Part shown: piece by piece, positions 1 to 10,228 of the stretch
Layout of the letters: each line of letters starts with the position of its first letter
Numbering within the stretch: the stretch's first letter is position 1
Origin: Entamoeba histolytica HM-1:IMSS
Lineage: Eukaryota; Evosea; Mastigamoebida; Endamoebidae
Length of the DNA stretch: 64,000 nucleotides
NCBI RefSeq assembly: GCF_000208925.1
Contig: NW_001914923.1
Location: forward strand, 1-64,000
Reading direction: 5' to 3'
Notes under the pieces: generated by a model
The model's input: the letters and a program-made list of their open reading frames with translations, nothing else
The model's database searches: none
What the model was told of the DNA's origin: nothing
Made by a program: the position numbers and the translations under genes

Positions 1-132
1 AATATAAAACAACAAATGATTAACGTTGAAGATATACATTCAATAATCAACAAGTAACAGTACTTTATTAAATAGAAATAACAAAATGAATATTCATATG
101 AATAATAAATCAATTAATTTTAAACATTTTAA

Positions 133-2046
133 GTGAACCAAAATAAGCAAAGAAAAAATGCATCTAAATAATTTACAAAAAAGAAAAAAGATGCAAAATA
201 TTTTTCATCTAATAGTATATTCAACTTATTATATTTTGCTCATAAAATAAAAAGTATGATAAATACAGAATATGTAAATATTTATGTTTATAATTTATTA
301 TCAATCGTATTCATTTTGTATGAAATATTAATGAAATAGATGATTTGATGAATCATATTTAATTATTTTTATTCTTTTTATTCTTTTATTTATATGTTAT
401 TTATCTATCGTATTTTTATATTTTTTATTTCTCTGTTTATATTATTTATATCATTGTGTTATTCTTATTATCTATATATTATTATATTCTTCTTATTTTA
501 TGTTTTTTTATATTTATATTATTTAGATTTTCTTATTGTTATTCTTTTATATCTAGATGTATTTGTTTATTCATCCTTATCATCTTTTATATTATTATCA
601 TTTATATCTATTTTCATTTTATATTTATTCTCTTTTGATTTATATTAATATTAATTTTATCTTTTATATTTTGATTTTATTATTATATCATTTATTATCA
701 TTTCTATATTTATTTATCATTTATTCTTATTATTCTTTTTTTCTATATTCTATATCATATATTCATATCATTTTCATTTATATTTTATTAAATCTTATAT
801 GTTATAATAACATAACACATATTATTGATTATATAATAAATATCATGATGAAGTTATACATATAAATAATAAACATAAAATGAATAAAATATTTTTTATT
901 AATAAAATATTGTTAATCATTTTACATCATTAAATTAGACACTTTTTATTGAATATTTCTAATTTTTACATTAAAAATACACTTTTTATTTCTTCTTTTC
1001 ATATTTTATTACATCTTTGTGATTTATTATTTTTATATTCTTTATTATACTTTCTTTTTATTATTTCTTCATTTTCTTTTTATATTATTTGTTTTTCATT
1101 GTTGTTTATATTTCTTTCTTCTATTATTTATCAATTTTATATTCATTTATTCTTTTTATTTCTTTTTTATTAGTTCTTGAGTATTGTATATTTCTTTATT
1201 ATTTCATTTGTGTATTATCAAAATATATGTTTTATTGAATTTGTGTTGAACAAAATATTGAATAAATCAATATTTTCATTCTTAATTATTCATTCTTTAT
1301 TCTGAAATGTTGTGTATATTTATTATATTAAATGAATATGATGAATGAATATCAATATTATTGTTTATTTGATTTTAAAAAATAATAAATGAATATGAAA
1401 TAATAAATGAAATAAAATAATGAAATAATGAAATGATAATGAAATAGAATAATCTAATATTGAACAAATCTAATAAAGAATATATTGAATATATCATTAT
1501 TGTTACTTTATTATTTGTTATTTCAATTATTAAATATTAATAAATTATTATTCATGAATATTTAATTGATATTTTACATTTTCATTTTCATTTTATTTAA
1601 TAAATGAAATATAAATAATAAATGAATGAATAATAATTTAATATATGAAATAATAAAAAGAAAGATAAATAATAAAGAAATATGATGTATTTAATATATA
1701 ATATAATTTATTATCAAATATAATAATATAAAATGATGAATTATTTTTATTTCAAAATATTTTGCATCAATAAAAATGTTGCTAAATATTTTGCATCATT
1801 AAATTTTGCATCATTAAATTTTGCACTTTTTTTATTTGTTTCAATAAAATTTGCATCCTTTATTTTTTTTCATTCTTTTCTTCTTTTATCATCTCTTTTG
1901 TTTTATTACACTTTATCTTCTTTCTTTTTATCTTCTCTCCTTTCTACTTTTATTCTTTCTTCATCATATTCTACTTTTTACTTTCTTTTTATTCTTTTAT
2001 ATCATTCATTCTCTTCTTTTTCAATTATTTGCTTTTTTTCGTTGCC
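133..2046 (+). mobile_element. Non-autonomous TIR element, 1.9-kb copy 1
   Basis: This AT-rich block aligns by eye along its length with 61242-63176, in the same orientation and with the same landmarks (left-end GCAAAGAAAAAATGCATC, internal TTAGACAC and ATTTTGCATC motifs). The right end reads TTTCGTTGCC, as in the other copies. The left end is decayed: GTGAACCAAAATAAGCAAAG stands where copies 2 and 3 have GGGTACGAAAATTAGCAAAG. Open frames inside are Leu/Ile/Tyr/Phe-only translations of AT-rich DNA and I do not regard them as genes, so no transposase is encoded. Flanks show no target duplication. This is probably the oldest of the three copies. Repeat identity is well supported; classification as Mutator-like rests on copy 2. 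Confidence 0.75.
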
Positions 2047-2436
2047 TGTTGTGATAATTATTGTTATAATTGTTATTGTAATGATTAGTGTGATTATTCA
2101 TGTATATCTTTCCATACAGATAATACCTATTTTCACTCATTCTTCTATCATTTATATTTCTTGGTTGATATGAATTTCTTCTTCTTTGTTTATTTGTTTT
2201 TCTATATTTTTTGTGGTGCCTCCTGTAATGCATCTTTTTTTAAGCAAAAATCAAGAAGAAGATAAAAAGAAGAAATAAAATAAATAAAAATCATTATTCA
2301 CAAAACAAGAATAAAAACTAAATATTATTAACAATAACATAATAATTTGGAAGATAATTTTCATTTATGAATGTTTTTGTTATTAAAATAAATAAGAATA
2401 TAAAGAAATAATAAGAAATGAAAAATATAATGTGAA

Positions 2437-2506
2437 GCACAAAGAGTCTAGTAGTAGAAATCCATCTTCCAATGTGGATATCCAGGTTAGATTCCTGGAT
2501 AGTGCA
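2437..2506 (+). pseudogene. tRNA-Gly(TCC)-like sequence, probably a tRNA pseudogene
   Basis: A 69-70 nt segment follows eukaryotic tRNA-Gly(TCC) closely. There is a box-A-like D arm (GTCTAGTAGTAG), an anticodon region CTTCCAA with TCC at 2468-2470, and a T arm CCAGG-TTAGATT-CCTGG with a perfect 5-bp stem. A discriminator A and a TTTT run (2509-2512) follow, as for RNA polymerase III termination. Defects: the acceptor stem GCACAAA/ATAGTGC pairs at only five of seven positions; the anticodon stem closes best with an 8-nt loop; the T loop has TTAGATT instead of TTCGATT, losing the conserved C56. Entamoeba tRNA genes normally lie in tandem arrays, so this lone copy among repeats is more likely a decayed dispersed copy than a working gene. 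Confidence 0.5.
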
Positions 2507-3157
2507 TCTTTTATTTTATATTATCTATTTTTAAATATTTAGAATTTGTTTTATTATTTTTCATTTTGTTTTATGATAAATACATTTTATAATTCTAATC
2601 AGTAATTATTTCAATTTATCTCTTTTCTTATCAATCAATTTTCATCATGTATTCTATTTGATTTATTATGTCTTATTATTTGATTTTCATAATTTTAATA
2701 TTTATCATATTGTTCAAATGATTTAATAAATGGTATGAATATTATTTGATTGAATATATAGATTTTAGATTCTTTATTTATACTTATTTTATCAAGAGTG
2801 TGGTATTATCTTTTATTTCTATTATATTCATTTATTATTCAATAGTCAATTTATTCTTATTTATTTATATTTTGAATATATTCAATATTATAGAATATAA
2901 TTATTTGTTATTTTGTATTTTATTTCTATTGTTTTATTATGTTCATGATTCTTGTTAATTTTCATTTATTTTATCATTTCTATTATAGTATATGATACTT
3001 ACAATTATATATAATTATGAATTCATAATTTAGAATAATTATCACTTTAATATTCTTACAATATTTTATTATTTATTCAATATATTTCATTTATAATACT
3101 TTTATATTTTATATAACTTATTCTCTTGTTTTATTTATTTGTAAAATTCAATAGAAG
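2507..3157. other. AT-rich spacer, nothing recognised
   Basis: Between the tRNA-like sequence and the LINE fragment I see only AT-rich DNA. The single open frame of 70 codons (2746-2958) is Ile/Leu/Phe/Tyr-rich, has no recognisable domain and is not a supported gene. Confidence 0.5.
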
Positions 3158-4310
3158 TATAGAAGAAATGAAGGATTAATAAACATAAGTGACGAATATG
3201 TTATTGAATTAGTAAGAACAGTAATGTACTACTGTACCAGAGAAAGTGAAATTGGAAATAACATATTAGATTGATGGTACAGTAAGAAGGGAATATGGAA
3301 TAGAATTAAAAAACATTAATTCATAAAATAAATGAAACAAAAATAGAAGAAATAATAAATGAAATTGTTGAAAAGAAAAAAGAAAAAGAAGTAGTCATAG
3401 AAATAAAGAAATTAATGACAAATACATCAAAAAATGGAAGTGTCATCAAATAAGTGACACTTTAGAAGATGGAATGAGTCAAAATGAGTAGATAAAACTA
3501 CTACAGTGAAAGCATGGAAGTCCATCAATATTAAGAAAAATTCATTTCTCCAATTAACTAAAATGCAAGATGGTGCAATATTTTGTGGGTATAGAAAATC
3601 AAAAATAATGAAAAATGAAAGATTAAAATACTACACACTATGTAAAGACAAAATATCAACAGTAAAACACATTCTACTATCTTGTATTTATCATAATAAA
3701 TCACAAATGTAGAAACATGACAATATTGGCATTATTATATTGATTAATAAGAAAATACACTGGAAATAAACAATATAAAAAACCTTCATATGAAACAATG
3801 TTCCAATATAAAGACATTACAATGATAATGAACAAACAAATAATGCCTAAAAGTGATGGACAATATCACAAAATACCAGACATATATGTATTAGATAAAA
3901 AGAATAAAACTGGTCTAATATTTGATATGACTATTGTGGCTGATCACAATATTAATTGAGCCTATTGGAAGAAAAGAAATAAGTATAAGAAATTAAAGAA
4001 TATTCTAATGAAAATAGAAAAATTAAAAGATGTCAAAATAATTCCAGTAGTAATCTCAATAAATTGAATAATAAATAAAGAAAGTGTTAGATTAATCAGA
4101 GAATTAAAAATTGAAATTGACATCGAGAAAGAAATTAAAAACCATGTAATTAAAAACATGATTGATGTCATTGAACACTGCTTGTATCACAACCAAACAT
4201 ACTCCGTAGAGCTACTAGCAGAAGATGAAGACAAAGAGATGTGATTAGTCTCCATTGAAAAAAAACTTAGAAAAGCTAAATCTATTAATACTTAATTATT
4301 TGTTTTTATT
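3158..4310 (+). mobile_element. LINE 3' fragment (copy A), endonuclease end of ORF2
   Basis: The segment matches 31540-32680 of the long LINE almost base for base, including the 3' tail AACTTAG...ATTAATACTTAATTA. It encodes, with several stops and frameshifts, the ORF2 C-terminus: the LCKDKISTVKHILLSC zinc-finger-like segment, then PDIYVLDKKN..FDMTI (the PD...D motif of the R2-like restriction-type endonuclease of Entamoeba LINEs) and the downstream Ile/Lys-rich region. It is 5'-truncated like most LINE insertions, and its 3' end lies about 280 bp upstream of the RPL12 start codon. Confidence 0.85.
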
Positions 4311-4560
4311 TACCCTCTATGATACTCTTCATTTTTCTTCTGATACTTTTTATCCTTTAATTATTTTGATGATATTTATAACGTTTTATTCTTTCTCTTT
4401 TTTTGTTTTGATTCTTTTTCAATGTTTTTGTTTTTTTCAATAAATTATATAATTATTATATCTAAAATTAAAATTAAAAATAAAATAAAAAAAGAAAGAA
4501 AAACACAAAAGAAAAAACCCTAAAACACAAAAAAAAGGGTGATAATTTATAAGTAAAATA

Positions 4561-4568
4561 AATGAACT
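4561..4568 (+). promoter_or_regulatory. GAAC core-promoter element of RPL12
   Basis: AATGAACT matches the published Entamoeba GAAC element and lies 25 nt before the RPL12 start codon, consistent with the very short 5' leaders of this genus. An out-of-frame ATG at 4574 lies between it and the start, so transcription probably begins after that point. Confidence 0.5.
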
Positions 4569-4592
4569 AAAAAATGTACAAGAGCTTTCTCC

Positions 4593-5096
4593 ATGCCACC
4601 TAAACCAAATCCAAATGAAAAGAAAGAATTAGTTGTTAAAGTAGTTGCAGGTGATGCAGCAGCAGGTGCATCTCTTGGACCAAAGGTTGGACCTCTTGGA
4701 CTTAACCCAAAGAAAACAGGTGATGACCTTGCCAAATCAACACTTGCATGGAAAGGATTGAGAGTAACAGTTAGAATTACTGTTGTTAATAGAGTAGCTA
4801 CATATGAAGTTATTCCATCAGCTGCTGCTCTTATTCTTAAAGCACTTAAAGAACCACCAAAGGATAGAAAGAAGAACAAGGGAATTCCAACCGTTCACTC
4901 TGGATCTATTTCAATGGATGATGTTTATGAAATTGCTAGAACAATGAGACCAAGATCACTTGCTAAGACATTTGCAGGAACAGTTAAAGAAATTCTTGGA
5001 ACCTGCAATTCATGTGGATGCCAAGTTGATAAGAAATCACCAAAACAAGTAATTGCAGAAATTAACAATGGAGAAATTGAAGTTCCAGAGAATTAA
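4593..5096 (+). CDS. RPL12: 60S ribosomal protein L12 (uL11)
   Basis: The 167-aa product is the uL11 protein of the large ribosomal subunit, which with P0 forms the base of the stalk that recruits translation GTPases. The start [12 protein letters not shown] and the following [21 protein letters not shown] block match eukaryotic L12, as does the C-terminal [20 protein letters not shown]-binding region. Length is typical (about 165 aa). No intron is needed. The ATG at 4593 is chosen because it gives the family's MPPK N-terminus. The reverse-strand frame at 4547-4879 is a shadow. Confidence 0.97.
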   Translation: MPPKPNPNEKKELVVKVVAGDAAAGASLGPKVGPLGLNPKKTGDDLAKSTLAWKGLRVTVRITVVNRVATYEVIPSAAALILKALKEPPKDRKKNKGIPTVHSGSISMDDVYEIARTMRPRSLAKTFAGTVKEILGTCNSCGCQVDKKSPKQVIAEINNGEIEVPEN

Positions 5097-5150
5097 TTTA
5101 AGTGATTTTTATTACAATTTACTTAAATAAAAGTGAGTTTAAATAGTGAA

Positions 5151-6537
5151 TTAATTTTTTTTTAAATAAATAACAACACAAGACATTACCAAAATGACAA
5201 TGACACAAATTACCCAACAAATTAAACCAACGTATAATGCTATTGTAACTATAAAATTGATAATAATATCAATGAACGAATTTCCTGACACTTCAGGAAA
5301 TTGTTCATAAATATCATACTTATCAGTTCCATTGTATAATTTAGGTTGAACCTCTTGTTTATACGATTTTTTTCCGTATACACCTTTTGGGATATCACTA
5401 ACTAGGTATGTAAATAAAATAAATAAGAAATAAAAGGTTAAAAAATAACAAACAATCAGCGTGTTGGACAAGAGACACTGGATACATTCCACCATCATCA
5501 CCTCCAATTCCACAGAGTGATTTAGCAGAAATCTTTATAAAACCATCAATACCCCAATTTTTTCCCCAAGAATTTCTAGCAATAAGATATTCTTTTCCAT
5601 TTTGGTTGCCATACCCAATAACCTCAATAACATGATTAGTGATAACATTTTTTGTACAGCTATGTGAATAAATTCCAGAATGGTAATACAACCAGTCAGA
5701 TGATGCTTTTACAGAAGTAATAAAAGAGCCATAATGGTATATTATTCTTTTTAAAACTTCAAAATTCTGTGCTGAATCAAATAATGAAAATGAAACCATC
5801 ATTGGTGTAGGTTTATCATGGATACAAGAATTATTAACTAAGGTATTGGAATAAGAAATGTATGGATAATCTTTTTCAAATACAACGTAATGAGAAGACA
5901 TTAACGGTTCATCTGAAGTACCTCCCTCACAATAATAACTATTCTCTGTACAGTCCATAAGTTGTTGAGGACTGAACATTTCATATTCAACCTTTCCTCT
6001 TTGAGTTAAAGTTAAATTAGCATATTTTAGTTGGAGTTCATGTGCATTAGAAACAGCATAACAATTACCACAATCACCTTGGTCCATCACTATTCCACCA
6101 CACAAGTCTATATTGTTTGAAGAATTTTGACCTAATAGTTTGTTTTGAAGACAAGCAGAATATTGTGTAGGAACTTCTCCACTTGGAACAGGAAGTTTGT
6201 AATGAGTTGTTTGTTTTGGTTTAAGTGATTTTAAGTTAATTTTATTAAATCTTCTTGCAAATTCCTCAGGTTTTAGATCACTAAAAGCATTTATTCCAAA
6301 TACAGCATCGTCTGTGTCAATTCTTTGAGAATTTAATTGATTAATTCTTTTAAGGTTTGAAAGAAATATTGCTTTACGAGTTAGTTCTTCAGATATAGAA
6401 TTATATACTTTCTTGTTATCACTTTTCCATTTACTCCAATAAGTTTCAAACTTTATTTTTATAATTTCATTTGTGTTAGTTGTTTGTTTAGAAAAAGAGA
6501 AGATTAACAGAAAAGTAATGATAAACAAAATTGACAT
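5151..6537 (-). CDS. Papain-family cysteine protease with C-terminal membrane tail (CP-B-like), one intron
   Basis: Read as complement(join(5151..5401,5454..6537)), 444 aa. Residues 1-16 are a hydrophobic signal peptide. About 28-95 is the I29 inhibitor prodomain. The C1A domain has oxyanion Gln153 and catalytic Cys159 in DQGDCGNCYA, His near 302 in TNHVIEVIGYG and Asn near 322 in ARNSWGKNWG. The intron 5402-5453 (GTTTGTTATT...ACCTAG) is canonical for Entamoeba. Without it the frame ends in a short hydrophobic artefact. With it, the protein continues through a hydrophilic linker to a strongly hydrophobic stretch (FIVTIALYVGLICWVICVIV) near the C-terminus, so the enzyme is probably membrane-anchored in the endomembrane or plasma membrane system. 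Membrane tails are known in the CP-B group; subfamily assignment is inference. All catalytic residues are present, so it should be active. Confidence 0.92.
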
Positions 6538-6695
6538 ATAATTAACTAGTTTTTAGTTTAGTATATTGATGAGAATAAATTATAATTATAGTATGTTTTG
6601 TTATACTCTTATTATATCTCTTTTTGGTTTTTTACTTGATAAATGATATTATCACAAAGAGAGGAAGTATTTAATAACTAAAACTTTAAACATAA

Positions 6696-9600
6696 TCAAA
6701 ATAAATTTAAACTCTCAGACATATTGTGTACAAGACGTTGATTTGAATTTTTTCTATCTCCAATTCTGATAATGGAACGAATTCTTGGAGGTGTTAAATT
6801 GAGTTTTTGAAAAGAATTTTGTTTCATCAAAAGTGTTCTTGTTTCGTTATAAGGATGTTCTAATATACTAATAGCACTCATTGGTTTGTAATCAATTTCA
6901 TTAAATATAGATTGAATAATGTAATCAGCTGAAAGGTTATGTGGAGCAGCAGAAGGAAATGGTATAGGATGTATAGGCTTTAAATCTAAATCATCTAAAT
7001 GTAGAATGAGATAATTAAAAAGTCTTAGTTGATTATCAGGATTAATTTCATTAATAAAAAACTTTGAGAAATGACCCAATGAAGAGATATTTGATGGATT
7101 TATATTGACCCAAGAATTAAATAAAATTAGTAATGCATGAATGATAGACAAAGACATTGTCCCTTCAACTGACTTAAGTAAAGTTTGGGATATTGAAATC
7201 AAACTTTCTATAAATGAGATTTTTTTTTACTAAAATGAATGAAAAAAGAAAAAAAAAAGCAAACTCGCATCAATCAAAGAGTCATGAACTAATGATGAAC
7301 ATGAACAATCAGATAAATGACCAAATAATGGTGCTTCAAGTGATGATAAATATAAAAATAAAGCACCTACTAGTTCAGAGCTTGAAGCAGAAAAAAGATC
7401 AATATTGTTTCCTAATTCACAATTTCTTAATAAATTTGATGCAGTTGATACATCAAAGTTACTAAAAAAGTTATTATTATAGAATGAAGGATGCAAATAA
7501 ATAGCTTCACATAATGAGAAGAATAGTTTATGTAATCCATAAGAATTTGGAAGAAGATATTCTACACTTATACCACATAATGCCGGAGATTGATGATATA
7601 AAGTAATTAATTGATGAGAAAGTTCTCGAGAACAAGTTATAACTAAAGGATGATTTTTAGTATAAATATCATTTTTTGTGATTAAATGTAGTTCATCTAA
7701 TAAAGGAAGATAAATAAGTTGAATTGAAGATAAATGAAAAATATGAAATAAACTACTAGATTTTAAAATAATAAATGGATGAGCATGAACTATTTGAAGA
7801 GGTAAATTATTTGAACTAACTTGATAATGATAGAAATACGAAGAAGATAAAAAAGAGTCTTTTAAATCTTTTGTAAAAGAAGAATAAGGAAGTAAAAGAA
7901 TAGTTGAAATATTAGTAATATATTCATAAAGAGGAAGATTCATAGTAATAAAATTATCAGGTTTTCCATTTAATAAATGAATAAAACAATGATTTATTTC
8001 CATATCAAATAAAATACTAATAATTGGAATTAATTCATTCATTGTTAAAGAAGTATCTAAAGGAATATTTAATTCATAATTAATATTTCTAATTCTAATA
8101 TATTTTGTTTTTTCTAATAATGTTATTATATTCTTTGACTGTAAATATTTATTTTGAATATCAGAGAGAATAGTAAATAAAGAAATATTTATTATTTCTT
8201 GTTTCTTAATTATTACAATTCGTTTTTGTTCTAAATCATTTTCTTTTAATCCTATCCAATTAATTAATAAATCTCGTATACTCACCTTTTCATTAACATA
8301 AAATACTCTTTTTATTCCTTTTAAAATAAAAGAAATTTTAATTAAATCATTTCTTTCTTTAATTTTATATTCTTCGATAATAGAATTATCATAAATTTCT
8401 ATTACTTTTTCTTTTCCATTTTGAGGTTCAATTTTTCTTGATAATTCAAATTTATCATTTTCTTCAATTTCATTTGCATTAAAAATAATTAAGAGATATT
8501 TTTGTAAAATAGGATTAGCATTAAAAGGATATAATTTTTGTTGAAAAGATAATACGTTTTGTGCTATTGCAGATAATTTTTGACATTTTATAAAATTAAT
8601 TAATTTATCTTCAGTTTGAGTTTTAATACCATCTGTAGTAAATAACATATCACTTAAAAATAATCCAATATATGGAACACATGCAGTATGTTTTACTTCT
8701 TCTAATTTTTTTTCTATAAATTAACCAATTATTATTTGGAGAAGCAAAACCAATAAGTTCGTTGAATTTATTTTTATGAAGAGAAGAGATATTATTAAAT
8801 GTTTTATGAAGTCTATGAATAGCACTAGTTGAAAATAAAGAAACAATACAAACAACAATATTATAATTTTGTAATGTATAACAATAATATGCAATATCAA
8901 TTATATGTTGTAAAATTTTACAACGTTTAAAAATATTTTTTTTATTAAGAATTTGAATAGCAAAAAAATTTTGAATAGCATTAAAAACTTTAATACATTT
9001 TAATAATGTTTTACATTCATCATGACATTTATTCCATAAAAATAATTCAAATAATTTTATTGATCTAAAATAATATGATGTAATATATGTTAATTGTTCT
9101 GAAAAATCTTTAAATGGAATTTCAATAAATTTAAATTTATTTTGATTTAATAAATAACTAAATGGAAGACGTATTTTATTATTAACATTTTCTGGTGAAA
9201 GAAATACAATAACTTCTCTTCTCATTTGATTTTCTAATAAAATGACTTGTTTTTTCATTCCATAATCTTTCATTCTTTGAAGAAAAATATGAAATAATTT
9301 TAATGCGTCTTGTTTTTCTTTTTCAGGTAATAAAGGAAGAATTGTTGTTGACCAATATGATAAAATACTTACAATTCTTGCTTTAATTATTTTACTTAAT
9401 GAACAATTAATTGACGTAGCAATTTCAAATCTTTGTAAAAATTGAAATAAAACTTCTTGTGTAGAAACAAATAATCTATATCCCCAAATAAATTCTTTAT
9501 ATATTGTTGGTGATATACATGCTAATCCAATTAATTCATCTAATCTTCCATATTCTATTTTATTCATTTGTTGAGGAAAATGAAGTTGTAATTGTTTTTC

Positions 9601-9759
9601 TGTTATTTGTCCTGGTGTTGGTTCTTGCCAATCAATTGGTATATTAGACGTTTCTTTTATTAAATGTAAATGTCTTTGTATTTCTGTTTGAAACGTAATT
9701 CTACTATCTGAACTATGATCACTCTTAATATAACTTCTTAATGTAAAATATGTTATCAT
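6696..9759 (-). CDS. RasGEF protein with possible C-terminal RhoGAP-like domain; one-base frameshift and one intron
   Basis: Three open segments on the minus strand (9759 to about 8714, then to 7265, and 7207-6696) read as one protein of about 1001 aa if one A is removed from the A8 run at 8706-8713 and a 57-nt intron (7208-7264, GTTTGC...TATAG) is spliced. The N-terminus carries a RasGEF_N module (GYRLFVSTQEVLFQFLQRFE). Next comes a CDC25-type exchange domain: FSEQLTYITSYYFRSIKLFE, HIIDIAYYCYTLQNYNIV, then across the frameshift KHTACVPYIGLFLSD. The C-terminal third (DVSTASNLLRN...ELVGALFLYLSSLEAPLF) resembles the RhoGAP helical core, but weakly. Predicted role: GDP/GTP exchange on a Ras-family GTPase. 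The frameshift is either a homopolymer sequencing error or a recent inactivation; all flanking motifs are intact, favouring error. It is divergently oriented to PPi-PEPCK. Confidence 0.75.
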
Positions 9760-10228
9760 GTTTATTTATTATTGTATTTTATATCTTTTGAAGATTATAT
9801 TTACTAGTAATTACATTTCTTATCTACTTTACATTTTTTATCTTCTACTTCTTTAAAAATTCTATCTTCTTTTATGTTGAGTTCTATTTGTTATATATAA
9901 CGTCTAAATCTCTGAAAGACTGAATCAACTAAAATAGAGTGCTAAAAATATAAAAAAGATTATAAGTAAAAGTCAGAAGAATTTATAAACAAAATCAGGT
10001 GATAAACATCAAAAAAAAATATATATATTTTGGTAGTACAAAATAAAAAATAATACAACCTCAAAAATGAAAACCGAGATATGAAAAAGAGATTAAAACA
10101 GAAATGATTAAATGATTGACGGAAATTTTGAAATTAAGATTAACTGACTCATCACAAATCATCAAGATTTGGCAGAACCATAAAAGAAGAAAGAGAATCT
10201 ATAAAAAGTATATCAAATAAGAAAAGGA
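9760..10228. other. Divergent intergenic region
   Basis: This 469-bp spacer separates the RasGEF gene (minus) and the PPi-PEPCK gene (plus) and must hold both promoters. I see no RNA gene or repeat in it. It has AT-rich runs and a GGCAGAACC motif about 60 bp before the PEPCK start that could serve as a GAAC-like element, but this is weak. Confidence 0.4.

Noticed and set aside
394..2173. Several long hydrophobic frames at the window start
   Set aside because: They consist almost only of Leu, Ile, Phe, Tyr and Ser, lie inside the TIR element, and recur as translations of the same AT-rich repeat at 61564-63192 and in reverse at 45784-46572. Not genes.
2021..2233. Minus-strand 70-codon Asn/Arg/Tyr-rich frame overlapping the end of TIR copy 1
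   Set aside because: Composition is a little like the LINE ORF1 N-terminus, but I could not align it and it runs into the element end. Left unassigned.
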